Shown: piece after piece, positions 25,478 to 36,456 of the stretch
Position numbering within the stretch: the stretch's first letter is position 1
Layout of the letters: every line of letters begins with the position of its first letter
DNA from: Halomonas litopenaei
GTDB lineage: Bacteria; Pseudomonadota; Gammaproteobacteria; Pseudomonadales; Halomonadaceae
Length of the DNA stretch: 64,000 nt
NCBI RefSeq assembly: GCF_003045775.1
Contig: NZ_PXNS01000001.1
Coordinates: forward strand, 682,001-746,000
Direction of reading: 5' to 3'
Position numbers and translations under genes: made by a program
Notes under the pieces: generated by a model
The model's database searches: none
What the model saw: only the letters and a program-made list of their open reading frames with translations
What the model was told of the DNA's origin: nothing

Positions 25478-27733
25478 ATGACTCTGGACATTGAGGTGGC
25501 GGAGGGCGACGTCGAGCGACTGTCCCTGCGCGAATACACCGAGAAGGCCTACCTCGACTATTCGATGTACGTCATTCTCGACCGGGCCCTGCCCCATATC
25601 GGCGACGGCATGAAGCCGGTGCAGCGGCGCATCATCTACGCCATGCGAGAGCTGGCGTTGAACGCCAACGCCAAGTACAAGAAGTCGGCGCGTACCGTCG
25701 GCGACGTGCTCGGCAAGTTCCACCCCCACGGTGACAGCGCCTGCTACGAGGCCATGGTGCTGATGGCCCAGTCGTTCAGCTATCGCTATCCGCTGGTGGA
25801 CGGCCAGGGCAACTGGGGTAGCCCGGACGATCCCAAGTCCTTTGCCGCCATGCGCTACACCGAAGCGCGGCTGTCGAAGTTCGCCGAGGTACTGCTCAGC
25901 GAACTCGGCCAGGGCACCGTGGACTGGGCGCCCAACTTCGATGGCACCATGAACGAGCCGGTGGTGCTGCCGGCACGTCTGCCCCACGTGCTGCTCAATG
26001 GCGGCACCGGCATCGCCGTGGGTATGGCCACCGACATCCCGCCCCACAATGTGCGCGAGGTGGTCGAGGCCACCTGCGAGGTGCTGCGTAATCCCGGCGT
26101 CACCACCGCCGACCTGATGGCGCACCTGCCAGGCCCGGACTTTCCCACCCGGGCGGAGATCATCACCCCGCGCGCGGACCTTCGAAAGCTCTACGAGAGC
26201 GGTCGCGGCAGCGTCAAGATGCGCGCCCGCTACGAGCAGGAAGAGGGCCAGGTGGTGATCACCGCGCTGCCCTACCAGGTCAGCGGGGCCAAGGTGCTGG
26301 AGCAGATCGCGGCGCAGATGCAGGCCAAGAAGCTGCCCATGGTGGCCGACCTGCGCGATGAGTCGACCCACGAGGAGCCGACCCGTCTGGTGATCGAACC
26401 GCGCTCCAACCGGGTCGATATCGAGTCGCTGATGGCGCACCTTTTCGCCACCACCGACCTCGAGAAGAACGTGCGGGTTAACCTGAACGTGATCGGCCTC
26501 GACGGCCGCCCACGGGTGATGCCGCTGCCGGAGCTGCTCGGCGAATGGCTCGACTTCCGTCGCACCACGGTGCGCCGTCGCCTCGAGCACCGGCTGGGCA
26601 AGGTCAACGATCGCCTGCATCTGCTCGAAGGCCTGTTGATCGCCTACCTCAATATCGATGAGGTGATCCGCATCATCCGCGAGGAGGATGAGCCAAAGAG
26701 CGCGCTGATGGCGGCCTTCGGTCTGACTGACCGTCAGGCCGAGGCGATCCTGGAGCTGCGCCTGCGCCACCTGGCCAAGCTCGAGGAGATGAAGATCCGC
26801 ACCGAGCAGGACGAGCTCGAGGCGGAGCGCAAGCGTCTTGAAGAGCTGCTCGGCAACGAGGCAGCGATGACCGACCTGATCGAGCAGGAGCTGCGCAAGG
26901 CCGCCGAGGAGCACGGCGACGAGCGCCGCTCGCCGATCGTCGAGCGCGAGGAAGCCAGGGCGCTGTCCGAGGTCGAACTGGTGGGCGCCGATCCGGTGAC
27001 GGTGGTGCTGTCCGAGAAGGGCTGGATTCGTGCCGCCAAGGGCCACGACATCGACCCCTCCGGGCTATCCTACAAGGCCGGCGACGCCTTCCACCTGGCC
27101 GCGCGAGGCAAGACCAACCAGCCGCTGGTGCTGCTCGATGACACCGGCCGGGCCTATACCCTGCCGGCCCACCAGCTACCCAGTGCCCGCGGCCAGGGCG
27201 AGCCGGTCACCGGCAAGGTCAATGTGGTGGCCGGCGCGCACATGGCCGGCGTCATGCTGGCACCGGGGGACGCCCGCTTCCTGCTGGCCTCCGACGGCGG
27301 CTACGGCTTCGTCGCCCGGCTCGAGGACCTGACCGGCAAGAACCGTTCCGGCAAGGCGGTGCTGAGCCTGCCCAAGGGCTGCAACGTGCTGCCCCCGGTG
27401 GAGCTGCCGGCGGCCGAGGAATTGACCGTGGCCACGGTCTCCAACGAAGGCCGACTGCTGCTGTTCCCGCTGGAACAGTTGCCGGAGATGTCCAAGGGCA
27501 AGGGCAACAAGATGCTGGATATTCCCGGTGCTCGGGCGGCCCGGCGCGAAGAGTTTGTGCGCGGCCTGGTGGTGCTGGCGCCAGGGGATACCCTGGTGGT
27601 GCACGCCGGCAAGCGCAAGCTGTCGCTCAAGAACGGTGAGCTCGACTACTATCGGGGAGATCGCGGACGGCGAGGCAGCAAGCTGCCTCGCGGGCTGCAG
27701 AAGGTCGACCGGCTCGAGCGCCTCGAGGCGTAA
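25478..27733 (+). CDS. parC: DNA topoisomerase IV subunit A
   Basis: 751 residues. Breaks and rejoins DNA. The catalytic Tyr lies in [20 protein letters not shown] (about residue 130); the quinolone-resistance region reads [20 protein letters not shown] with the usual Ser and acidic positions (S/E) intact. The C-terminal beta-propeller domain starts around residue 500. CGAGGGATC precedes the ATG. Co-directional with parE. Confidence 0.97.
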   Translation: MTLDIEVAEGDVERLSLREYTEKAYLDYSMYVILDRALPHIGDGMKPVQRRIIYAMRELALNANAKYKKSARTVGDVLGKFHPHGDSACYEAMVLMAQSFSYRYPLVDGQGNWGSPDDPKSFAAMRYTEARLSKFAEVLLSELGQGTVDWAPNFDGTMNEPVVLPARLPHVLLNGGTGIAVGMATDIPPHNVREVVEATCEVLRNPGVTTADLMAHLPGPDFPTRAEIITPRADLRKLYESGRGSVKMRARYEQEEGQVVITALPYQVSGAKVLEQIAAQMQAKKLPMVADLRDESTHEEPTRLVIEPRSNRVDIESLMAHLFATTDLEKNVRVNLNVIGLDGRPRVMPLPELLGEWLDFRRTTVRRRLEHRLGKVNDRLHLLEGLLIAYLNIDEVIRIIREEDEPKSALMAAFGLTDRQAEAILELRLRHLAKLEEMKIRTEQDELEAERKRLEELLGNEAAMTDLIEQELRKAAEEHGDERRSPIVEREEARALSEVELVGADPVTVVLSEKGWIRAAKGHDIDPSGLSYKAGDAFHLAARGKTNQPLVLLDDTGRAYTLPAHQLPSARGQGEPVTGKVNVVAGAHMAGVMLAPGDARFLLASDGGYGFVARLEDLTGKNRSGKAVLSLPKGCNVLPPVELPAAEELTVATVSNEGRLLLFPLEQLPEMSKGKGNKMLDIPGARAARREEFVRGLVVLAPGDTLVVHAGKRKLSLKNGELDYYRGDRGRRGSKLPRGLQKVDRLERLEA

Positions 27734-27788
27734 CCCTTACGACGGTACGGCGCCCGCCGGTTGCTGCGGGTGCCCAAGGAACACAACC

Positions 27789-29012
27789 ATGACACGACGA
27801 ATCCTGATGCGCGCCACCGGCCGGGCCCGGCCCGGCCAGCTGGCCGGCCTGGGGCGGATCCTGGCCCGCAGCGGCGCGCGCCTTCTGGACATCAACCAGA
27901 GCGTGACCTTCGGTATCGTCTCGCTGGAGGCGCTGGTAGCGCTTGACCACGAGGCCGACCTGGAAGGCGCCCTGTCGGGCGCCGGTGATGAACTGGGCCT
28001 GGACGTCCAGGCGATCCAGATCAGCGCCGAGGAGTACCATCGCTGGAGCGAGACCGCGAGTCAGCCGCGCCTGATCATGACCCTGCTGGCGCCGCGACTG
28101 CCTGCCGGCATCCTGGCCGAGGTGGGCGCGCTGACCGCCGAGCACGGGCTGACGGTGGAGTTGATCCATCGCCTGTCCGGGCGCGAGCCGCTGGACGGCG
28201 AGGCACCGGCCCAGGGTAGCTGCGTCGAGTGCTGGCTGCGCGGCGAAGACGTCGACCTTGAGTCGCTGCGCGAGAAGGCGCTGGCGCTGGGCGCGACCCA
28301 CGGGGTCGATATCGCCCTGCAAGAAGACTCCATCTGGCGCACCCACCGTCGCCTGGTGTGCTTCGACATGGACTCGACCTTGATCAAGGCTGAGGTCATC
28401 GACGAGCTGGCGCGCCGCCACGGGGTCTACGACGAGGTCGCCGAGGTTACCGAGCGGGCCATGCGCGGTGAGCTCGACTTCCAGCAGAGCTTCCGTGAGC
28501 GCATGGCCAAGTTGAAGGGCCTGGACGAGTCGGTGCTGGCCGAGATCGCCGAAGAGCTGCCGCTGATGGACGGGGTGGAACAGTTGATGGCCCAGCTCAA
28601 GCGCTTGGGCTACCGCACCGCCATCCTGTCCGGCGGCTTCACCTACTTCGCCCGCCATCTGCAACAGCGGCTGGGCTTTGACGAGATCCACGCCAACGAA
28701 CTGGTGATCGAGGACGGCAAGGTCACCGGCGAGGTACGCGAGCCGATCGTCGATGCCGATCGCAAGGCCGCGCTGTTGCACCAGATCGCCCAGCGCGAGG
28801 GGATCGCCATGGAACAGACCATCGCCGTGGGCGATGGCGCCAACGATCTCAAGATGCTGGCCGCCGCCGGACTCGGTATCGCCTTTCGCGCCAAGCCGCT
28901 GGTGCGTGCCCAGGCCCGTCAGAGCATCTCGACCCTGGGGCTTGACGCCGTGCTCTATCTGATCGGCTATCGCCAGGCGGATCTGTCCTGCCAGGCACCG
29001 GGCCACGACTAG
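27789..29012 (+). CDS. serB: Phosphoserine phosphatase
   Basis: 407 residues, last step of serine synthesis. Two ACT-like regions (residues 1-180) precede the HAD domain: motif I CFDMDSTLIKAEVIDELA, motif II AILSGGFTYFARHLQ, motifs III/IV AVGDGANDLKMLAAAGLGIA. I start at ATG 27789, which follows AAGGAACACAACC; the frame runs open into parC. It ends with a terminator 45 bases on. Confidence 0.95.
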   Translation: MTRRILMRATGRARPGQLAGLGRILARSGARLLDINQSVTFGIVSLEALVALDHEADLEGALSGAGDELGLDVQAIQISAEEYHRWSETASQPRLIMTLLAPRLPAGILAEVGALTAEHGLTVELIHRLSGREPLDGEAPAQGSCVECWLRGEDVDLESLREKALALGATHGVDIALQEDSIWRTHRRLVCFDMDSTLIKAEVIDELARRHGVYDEVAEVTERAMRGELDFQQSFRERMAKLKGLDESVLAEIAEELPLMDGVEQLMAQLKRLGYRTAILSGGFTYFARHLQQRLGFDEIHANELVIEDGKVTGEVREPIVDADRKAALLHQIAQREGIAMEQTIAVGDGANDLKMLAAAGLGIAFRAKPLVRAQARQSISTLGLDAVLYLIGYRQADLSCQAPGHD

Positions 29013-29056
29013 TTCGGACGTCATCGCTGCCTGGACGCGATGTTTACTTCTACTGC

Positions 29057-29082
29057 AAGGGAGCCCAGGGCTCCCTTTTTTT
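29057..29082 (+). terminator. Intrinsic terminator after serB
   Basis: AAGGGAGCCC and GGGCTCCCTT around a one-base gap, then seven T. The 330 bases onward to arcD hold only the control region described below. Confidence 0.9.
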
Positions 29083-29303
29083 GTGTCTCCCATTCCCGCA
29101 CGGTGCCAGCGAGCCTGGACGTTGTCGCGAACCTGGTAGCGACATGGCGCTGCAGGCACCCGCGAAGCAAAGTTCCCTCGATCGGGACGAGCCATTGACC
29201 GCAAATCCGAGGGAAAGGTCGTTGCAAGCGGCCGAGATCAAACAGTGGTGGTGGAGCGATATAACCTGATCGGGGTCGTTATTATGTACTTCGAAAGGCG
29301 TAG

Positions 29304-29317
29304 TTGACACGAGTCAG
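29304..29317 (+). promoter_or_regulatory. ANR/FNR-like box upstream of arcDABC
   Basis: TTGAC-ACGA-GTCAG is an inverted pair with 4-base spacing, close to the FNR consensus TTGAT-N4-ATCAA. The centre (29310.5) lies 41.5 bases before about 29352, which would be a start point for a weak -10 (TAGCCT at 29344-29349). Both the position and the arc context make oxygen-limited activation plausible; neither the site nor the start point has been tested. Confidence 0.5.
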
Positions 29318-29414
29318 CAGAGAGGTGTGTACGGCGGTTTCGGTAGCCTCACGGGGCCAAAAAGAGAGTAGCCTGAATTGGCAAACTTTTGGTCCCCACG
29401 AGGAAACCCTTCCC

Positions 29415-30842
29415 ATGGAAAATGACACAGGAAAGCTGAGACTCGGCGCCTTGCTTGCGCTGGTCGTCGGCTCGATGATCGGGGGCGGCATCTTTTCGCT
29501 TCCGCAGAACATGGCGGCGAGCGCCGCACCAGGGGCGGTGCTGATCGGCTGGGGAATTACCGCGGTCGGCATGCTGGCACTGGTGTTCGTCTTCCAGACG
29601 TTGGCCAATCGCAAGCCGGAACTCGACGCCGGCATCTATGCCTACGCCAAGGCCGGTTTCGGCGATTATCTTGGCTTCTCTTCCGCCTGGGGTTACTGGA
29701 TCAGCGCCTGGCTCGGCAATGTCAGCTACTTCGTTCTGTTGTTCAGCACCCTGGGCTTCTTCTTCCCCATCTTCGGCGAGGGCAATACGCCTGCAGCCAT
29801 CGGCTGTGCCTCGATCCTGTTGTGGGCGGTTCACTTCCTGGTGGCCAGGGGTATCCAGCAGGCGGCGTTCATCAATCTGGTGACCACCATCGCCAAGATC
29901 GTCCCGCTGATCATGTTCATCGTGCTGGCCGCCATCGGCTTTCACCTGGACGTCTTCACCATGGACTTCTGGGGCACCGGCAACGCCGATCTGGGCAGCG
30001 TGATGGACCAGGTTCGCAACATGATGCTGGTCACCGTCTGGGTATTTATCGGTATCGAGGGTGCCAGCATCTATTCCGCCAAGGCTCGCGATCGTCGCGA
30101 TGTCGGGCGCGCCACCGTGATCGGCTTTGTCGGTGTGCTTCTGCTTCTGGTGATGGTCAATGTGCTGTCCATGGGCATCATGAGCCAGCCGGAACTCGCC
30201 GAGCTCAAGAACCCGTCCATGGCGCTGGTGCTGAGCCAGGTGGTCGGCCCCTGGGGCGGACATCTGATCAGCCTTGGCCTGGTGATCTCGCTGCTTGGCG
30301 CCTTGCTGTCCTGGACACTTCTGTGCGCCGAGATTCTTCACGCGGCCTCCAGCGACGGCACCATGCCTGAACTGTTGAGCAAGGAAAACGCCAACAAGGT
30401 GCCGGTCAACGCCCTGTGGCTTTCCAACGGCCTGATCCAGCTCTTTCTGCTGCTGACGCTGGTCAACGAGTCCACCTACCTGAGCCTTCTTTACCTCGCA
30501 AGCTCGATGATCCTGGTGCCTTACCTGTGGTCGGCAGCCTACGCCCTGTTGCTCGCGGTAAAGGGAGAAACCTACGAGAAGGAGCCTGAGGTACGCCGCA
30601 AGGATCTGTTTATCGGCGGCCTGGCTACCCTCTACGCGATCTGGCTGCTGTTTGCTGGCGGTATCGACTATCTGTTGCTGTCGGCGCTGCTTTACGCCCC
30701 TGGTGCCGTGTTCTTCTACAAGGCCAAGAGCGAGCGTGATGAAAAGGTCTTTACCCCCATCGAGAAGATTATCTTCGCGGTCACTATCGCCTCGGCGCTG
30801 GTGGCCACGCTGGGGCTCTATCAGGGGTGGTTGAGTCTGTAG
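29415..30842 (+). CDS. arcD: Arginine/ornithine antiporter
   Basis: 475 residues of the APC superfamily with about 12-13 membrane segments. It imports arginine in exchange for ornithine, so no energy is spent on uptake. LGALLALVVGSMIGGGIFSL is the family opening, followed by FFPIFGEGNTPAAIG, VTVWVFIGIEGASIYSAKAR and LGALLSWTLLCAEILHAAS. ATG 29415 follows AGGAAAC; it is the first gene of arcDABC. Substrate inferred from the operon. Confidence 0.92.
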   Translation: MENDTGKLRLGALLALVVGSMIGGGIFSLPQNMAASAAPGAVLIGWGITAVGMLALVFVFQTLANRKPELDAGIYAYAKAGFGDYLGFSSAWGYWISAWLGNVSYFVLLFSTLGFFFPIFGEGNTPAAIGCASILLWAVHFLVARGIQQAAFINLVTTIAKIVPLIMFIVLAAIGFHLDVFTMDFWGTGNADLGSVMDQVRNMMLVTVWVFIGIEGASIYSAKARDRRDVGRATVIGFVGVLLLLVMVNVLSMGIMSQPELAELKNPSMALVLSQVVGPWGGHLISLGLVISLLGALLSWTLLCAEILHAASSDGTMPELLSKENANKVPVNALWLSNGLIQLFLLLTLVNESTYLSLLYLASSMILVPYLWSAAYALLLAVKGETYEKEPEVRRKDLFIGGLATLYAIWLLFAGGIDYLLLSALLYAPGAVFFYKAKSERDEKVFTPIEKIIFAVTIASALVATLGLYQGWLSL

Positions 30843-30937
30843 TTATGTAGTTAGACCTCGATGTTCGACATGTTACAGCGGTCAGGTTCATTGATGATGC
30901 GGTAGTGACAGTCCCGCAAAAGGGAAGGAGAAACAGA

Positions 30938-32194
30938 ATGAAAAGTGGATCTTCACGATTGGGTGTCTATTCCGAGGTAGGCAAGCTTCGCAAGGTCATG
31001 GTGTGCTCGCCTGGGCTTGCTCATCAGCGACTGACCCCCAGCAACTGTGATGACCTTCTGTTCGATGATGTGCTGTGGACCAACCAGGCCAAGCGCGACC
31101 ACTTCGACTTCGTGACCAAGATGCGCGAGCGTGACATCGAAGTGCTCGAGATGCACAACCTGCTCACCGAAACCCTCGAAAATCGCGACGCCATGCGCTG
31201 GATTCTCGAGCGCAAGGTGACCTCCAACCTGGTCGGCTTCGGCCTTGCCGATGAGGTCCGCGCCTGGCTCAGTGAACTGGAGCCCCGGAGACTCGCCGAG
31301 TTCCTGATCGGCGGGGTGTCCTGGGCCGACATCACCGAGAGCCACGGAGGCGAGACCCTCAAGACCTTCCGCGACTATCTGGGACAGTCCAGCTTCGTTC
31401 TTCCGCCGCTTCCCAACACCCTGTTCACCCGCGACACCACCTGCTGGATCTACGGCGGGGTGACACTCAATCCGATGTTTTGGCCGGCCCGTCGCCAGGA
31501 GACGCTGCTGACCTCGGCGATCTATCGCTTCAACCCGCGCTTCGCCGGCGCCGACTTCAAGGTGTGGTACGGCAATCCCGACCAGGACCATGGTTCGGCC
31601 ACCCTGGAGGGCGGCGACGTGATGCCGGTGGGCAACGGCGTGGTGTTGATCGGCATGGGCGAGCGCACCTCGCACCAGGCCATCGGTCAGGTGGCGAGCG
31701 CCCTGTTCAGGGCCGGCGAGGCCGAACGGGTGATCGTGGCGGGACTGCCCCGGTCGCGTGCCGCCATGCACCTGGACACCGTCTTCAGCTTCTGCGATCG
31801 CGACCTGGTGACGGTCTTCCCTGACGTGGTCAAGGACATCGTTCCCTTCAGTCTGCGCCCCGACGAGAGCAAGCCCAGTGGCATCGACGTGCGCCGCGAG
31901 AAGGGAAGCTTCATCGAGGTGGTGGCCGAGGCGCTGGGGCTGCCGAAACTGCGGGTGGTGGAGACCGGTGGCGGCAGCTTCGAGGCCGAGCGCGAACAGT
32001 GGGACGACGGCAATAACGTGGTCGCCCTGGAGCCAGGCGTGGTGGTCGGCTATGACCGCAACACCTACACCAACACCCTGCTGCGCAAGGCCGGGGTCGA
32101 GGTGATCACCATCAGCGCCAGTGAACTGGGCCGTGGCCGAGGCGGCGGTCACTGCATGACCTGTCCGATTCAGCGAGATCCCGTCGACTTCTGA
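30938..32194 (+). CDS. arcA: Arginine deiminase
   Basis: 418 residues. Hydrolyses arginine to citrulline and ammonia. The family landmarks are [70 protein letters not shown] and the C-terminal catalytic Cys in [18 protein letters not shown] (about residue 406). ATG 30938 has AAGGAGAAACAG before it. Second gene of arcDABC. Confidence 0.97.
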   Translation: MKSGSSRLGVYSEVGKLRKVMVCSPGLAHQRLTPSNCDDLLFDDVLWTNQAKRDHFDFVTKMRERDIEVLEMHNLLTETLENRDAMRWILERKVTSNLVGFGLADEVRAWLSELEPRRLAEFLIGGVSWADITESHGGETLKTFRDYLGQSSFVLPPLPNTLFTRDTTCWIYGGVTLNPMFWPARRQETLLTSAIYRFNPRFAGADFKVWYGNPDQDHGSATLEGGDVMPVGNGVVLIGMGERTSHQAIGQVASALFRAGEAERVIVAGLPRSRAAMHLDTVFSFCDRDLVTVFPDVVKDIVPFSLRPDESKPSGIDVRREKGSFIEVVAEALGLPKLRVVETGGGSFEAEREQWDDGNNVVALEPGVVVGYDRNTYTNTLLRKAGVEVITISASELGRGRGGGHCMTCPIQRDPVDF

Positions 32195-32269
32195 CGACGT
32201 CGTTACGCGTTACTTCGCTTATTTAACTGTGAATCGACGGCTGCCCTGGTGGCCGTCAAGGAGACCCTC

Positions 32270-33280
32270 ATGTCCTTCAATATCCACAACCGTCACCTGC
32301 TGTCGCTGATGCATCACTCCGAGCGCGAGCTGCGCTACCTGCTGGACCTGTCGCGGGACCTCAAGCGGGCCAAGTACAGCGGCTGCGAGGCCCAGCGACT
32401 CAAGGGCAAGAACATCGCCCTGATCTTCGAGAAGACCTCCACCCGGACCCGCTGCGCCTTCGAGGTGGCCGCCTATGACCAGGGCGCCAACGTCACCTAC
32501 ATCGATCCCACCTCGTCCCAGATCGGGCACAAGGAGTCCATGCGCGATACCGCCCGGGTACTGGGTCGCATGTACGACGCCATCGAGTACCGCGGCTTCA
32601 GCCAGGAGGTGGTCGAGGAACTGGCGGCGTTCTCCGGGGTGCCGGTCTACAACGGCCTGACCGACGAGTACCACCCGACCCAGATGATCGCCGACGTCCT
32701 GACCATGCGCGAGCACGCCGAGAAGCCGTTGCACCAGATCTCCTTCGCCTACCTGGGCGATGCCCGCAACAATATGGGCAACTCGCTTCTGCTGATCGGC
32801 GCCAAGCTGGGCATGGACGTGCGGATCGCCGCGCCACGTTCGCTGTGGCCGGACGAGGAGCATCTGGCCAACTGCCGGCGCTTCGCCGAGGACAGCGGCG
32901 CGCGCATCTGCCTGACCGAGGACCCCCGCGAGGCGGTCAGGGGCGTCGACTTCATCCACACCGACGTCTGGGTGTCCATGGGCGAGCCGGTGGAGGCCTG
33001 GGCCGAGCGCATCGACCAGTTGCTGCCCTACCAGGTCAACAAGGCGCTGATGGAGGCCGCCGGCAATCCCAGGGTCAAGTTCATGCACTGCCTGCCGGCC
33101 TTCCACAACTGTGACACCAAGGTGGGGCGCCAGGTCGCCGAGCAGTACCCGATGCTGAAGGACGGCATCGAGGTCACCGAGGAGGTGTTCGAGTCGCCGG
33201 CCTGCATCGCCTTCGAACAGGCAGAGAACCGCATGCATACGATCAAGGCGGTGATGGTCTCGACCCTTGGCGATGTGTAA
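32270..33280 (+). CDS. arcB: Ornithine carbamoyltransferase, catabolic
   Basis: 336 residues. In this operon it would split citrulline with phosphate to ornithine and carbamoyl phosphate. [20 protein letters not shown] carries the carbamoyl phosphate loop [17 protein letters not shown] the HPxQ motif, and the C-terminal [10 protein letters not shown] the ornithine site HCLP. AAGGAG lies 6 bases before ATG 32270. Whether it also serves biosynthesis cannot be told from sequence. Confidence 0.96.
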   Translation: MSFNIHNRHLLSLMHHSERELRYLLDLSRDLKRAKYSGCEAQRLKGKNIALIFEKTSTRTRCAFEVAAYDQGANVTYIDPTSSQIGHKESMRDTARVLGRMYDAIEYRGFSQEVVEELAAFSGVPVYNGLTDEYHPTQMIADVLTMREHAEKPLHQISFAYLGDARNNMGNSLLLIGAKLGMDVRIAAPRSLWPDEEHLANCRRFAEDSGARICLTEDPREAVRGVDFIHTDVWVSMGEPVEAWAERIDQLLPYQVNKALMEAAGNPRVKFMHCLPAFHNCDTKVGRQVAEQYPMLKDGIEVTEEVFESPACIAFEQAENRMHTIKAVMVSTLGDV

Positions 33281-33357
33281 GCCACGCACCAACGGATCGG
33301 CAAGATAGCCTGGCGGCCCCTGGGCCGCCAGCAACCCCGAACGGGAAGGACACTGTT

Positions 33358-34305
33358 ATGCGTATCACGATTGCCCTTGGTGGCAACGCCCTGTTGCGGC
33401 GTGGCGAGGTCATGAACGGCGAGGCCCAGCGCGCCAACATTCGCATCGCCTGCGAGCAGATCGCGCGCATCGCATCAGGCAACGAGCTGGTGATTGCCCA
33501 TGGCAACGGGCCCCAGGTGGGCCTTTTGGCCCTGCAAGGGGCGGCCTACGACGAGGACAATGCCTTTCCTCTGGATGTGCTGGGTGCCGAGACCGAAGGC
33601 ATGATCGGCTACATGATCGAGCAGGAGCTCGGCAATCTGTTGCCGCCGGATGTGCCCTTTGCGTCGCTGTTGACCCAGGTCGAGGTGGACGCCGACGACC
33701 CTGCCTTCCAGCAGCCGAGCAAGCCCATCGGCCCCATCTACCAGCGCGACGAGGCCTGCCGGCTGGCAGAGCTCAAGGGCTGGACCATGGCGCGAGACGG
33801 CGATCACTACCGCCGCGTTGTGCCGAGCCCTAGACCCAAACGGATCTTCGAGATTCGCCCGCTGCGCTGGCTTCTGGAGAAGGGCACCGTGGTGATCTGT
33901 GCCGGCGGTGGCGGCATCCCCACGGTCTACGGGGAGGATGGCAAGCTCGAGGGCATCGAGGCGGTCATCGACAAGGACCTGTGCTCATCGCTGTTGTCAC
34001 AGCAACTCGCCAGCGATCTTCTGATCATCGCCACCGATGTGGACGGGGTCTACCTGGACTGGGGGACCCCGCATAGCCGTCGGGTGGCGATGGCCGATCC
34101 CGATAGCCTGGAAGCCCAGGGTTTTGCCGCAGGATCCATGGGGCCCAAGGTGCAGGCGGCCTGTGAGTTTGCTCGTTCAAGCGGCAAGACTGCAGTTATC
34201 GGGGCGCTGGCCGATATCGAGGCTATCGTCGCAGGCCACGCAGGCACTCGGGTGAGTATCAGGGCCACTGGCATAAGCTTCGCCCAGGAGACGACGACTC
34301 CTTGA
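33358..34305 (+). CDS. arcC: Carbamate kinase
   Basis: 315 residues. Transfers the phosphate of carbamoyl phosphate to ADP, the ATP-yielding step of the deiminase pathway. Amino-acid-kinase motifs are [64 protein letters not shown] and [16 protein letters not shown]. Last gene of arcDABC; a strong terminator follows after 145 bases with no recognisable content. Confidence 0.97.
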   Translation: MRITIALGGNALLRRGEVMNGEAQRANIRIACEQIARIASGNELVIAHGNGPQVGLLALQGAAYDEDNAFPLDVLGAETEGMIGYMIEQELGNLLPPDVPFASLLTQVEVDADDPAFQQPSKPIGPIYQRDEACRLAELKGWTMARDGDHYRRVVPSPRPKRIFEIRPLRWLLEKGTVVICAGGGGIPTVYGEDGKLEGIEAVIDKDLCSSLLSQQLASDLLIIATDVDGVYLDWGTPHSRRVAMADPDSLEAQGFAAGSMGPKVQAACEFARSSGKTAVIGALADIEAIVAGHAGTRVSIRATGISFAQETTTP

Positions 34306-34450
34306 AGGAGGAGCGGGACATGCCTGGTTGCCTGCCCTCGTCTGGAGGCGGCTGGCTACCGCCGATGGGGGAGCGCTCTCCAGGTTGACGATCGTTAGGA
34401 TGGAGCCCTCGGAATGGCGTTAGGGGCGCCAACGCCACGGAAGGCGTTCT

Positions 34451-34480
34451 GGCCGGGTGGTTATCCACCCGGCCGTTTTT
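34451..34480 (+). terminator. Terminator between arcC and the GDPD gene
   Basis: GGCCGGGTGG and CCACCCGGCC flank TTAT, with five T after the stem. It ends the arc operon and probably also stops the convergent gene to its right. Confidence 0.9.
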
Positions 34481-34517
34481 ATGCGTTCCGACTAGATTCG
34501 CGGCTGGTCATTGCCGT

Positions 34518-35849
<1,332 letters not shown>

Positions 35850-36053
35850 GGAGCGTCTCCTTTGTGTCAGCCATGCTGAACCATCAGCACGAGTCTGGTG
35901 GTGTTGTCAGAGATTACGGTGGTTCCGGGGCGCCGGAATCGCTCTATTACCCTAGTCCGGCTCGAGGACATTCACATGACAGCGAGCGCTCTTGGCGCCC
36001 GCGCTGGCGCGCCGCAGTTGACAACGTCGCTGAAGACTGATTTTCTAGAGCGC
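35850..36053. other. Gene-free stretch upstream of the leu leader
   Basis: Between the GDPD start (minus strand) and the leuL-like leader peptide I find no gene. It should hold two divergent promoters; TTGACA occurs at 36018, but too close to the leader ATG to be a sensible -35 element. Confidence 0.4.
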
Positions 36054-36104
36054 ATGAACATGACATCTCGCCACCTCGACCTACGACTACTACTACGCGT
36101 TTGA
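36054..36104 (+). CDS. leuL: leu operon leader peptide (16 residues)
   Basis: MNMTSRHLDLRLLLRV, 5 of 16 residues leucine; four of the five use CTA, which is rare in GC-rich genomes and is also preferred in the E. coli leu leader. Three CTA codons are consecutive. The Shine-Dalgarno (AGAG) is weak. Too short for routine gene callers. A terminator hairpin lies 220 bases downstream, before leuA. Charged-tRNA-Leu supply would set ribosome stalling, which would set termination. Confidence 0.75.
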   Translation: MNMTSRHLDLRLLLRV

Positions 36105-36112
36105 ATGCGCGT

Positions 36113-36139
36113 GGCGACGCCCTTTGTGCTTGCGTCGCC
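36113..36139 (+). promoter_or_regulatory. Hairpin just after the leader peptide
   Basis: GGCGACGC (36113-36120) pairs with GCGTCGCC (36132-36139). The first arm could alternatively pair with CGCCAC inside the leader (36069-36074) or with an identical GCGTCGCC in the terminator 3' arm (36351-36358). These are mutually exclusive pairings, as attenuation requires. Confidence 0.5.
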
Positions 36140-36322
36140 GGCAGGATCGCCACCAGTCAGGTTGAGTCGAGGTTGCAAGATGTCCGTCAGTACCCAGTGC
36201 CCCACCATGAACCCGTCCCGTCACGCCACCTGTGGTGTCCGCTCTCGTCGTTGCGACGATGTACGGATGGCTGGTGCGCGAATTGTCGTGGTCGCTATCG
36301 TCTCGGTCCTGGAACGACTTAT

Positions 36323-36363
36323 GACGCCCCGCTCGCCTCTGGCGAGCGGGGCGTCGCCGTTTT
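36323..36363 (+). terminator. Probable attenuator terminator of leuA
   Basis: GACGCCCCGCTCGCC and GGCGAGCGGGGCGTC form a 15-bp stem with loop TCT, followed by GCCGTTTT. It ends about 94 bases before leuA and downstream of the leader peptide. Confidence 0.75.
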
Positions 36364-36456
36364 CACCTGGCCTTTGCTCACAAGGCGCTGGCCGGGTCGC
36401 CCAACAGGCCTTCCAATAACGCTTCGCTCGACACACCCTATTCCGGAGAAAACGCC

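Noticed and set aside
25448..27046. Long minus-strand open frame opposite parC
   Set aside because: Antisense shadow of parC; the encoded residues are Gly/His/Leu-rich with no family resemblance.
36018..36046. TTGACA with a downstream TTTTCT as the leu promoter
   Set aside because: The start point would fall at the leader ATG, leaving no ribosome site; the -10 is also poor.
36105..36419. 104-codon open frame between leader and leuA
   Set aside because: Runs through the terminator stem, has no ribosome site and no domain; it is leader RNA, not a gene.
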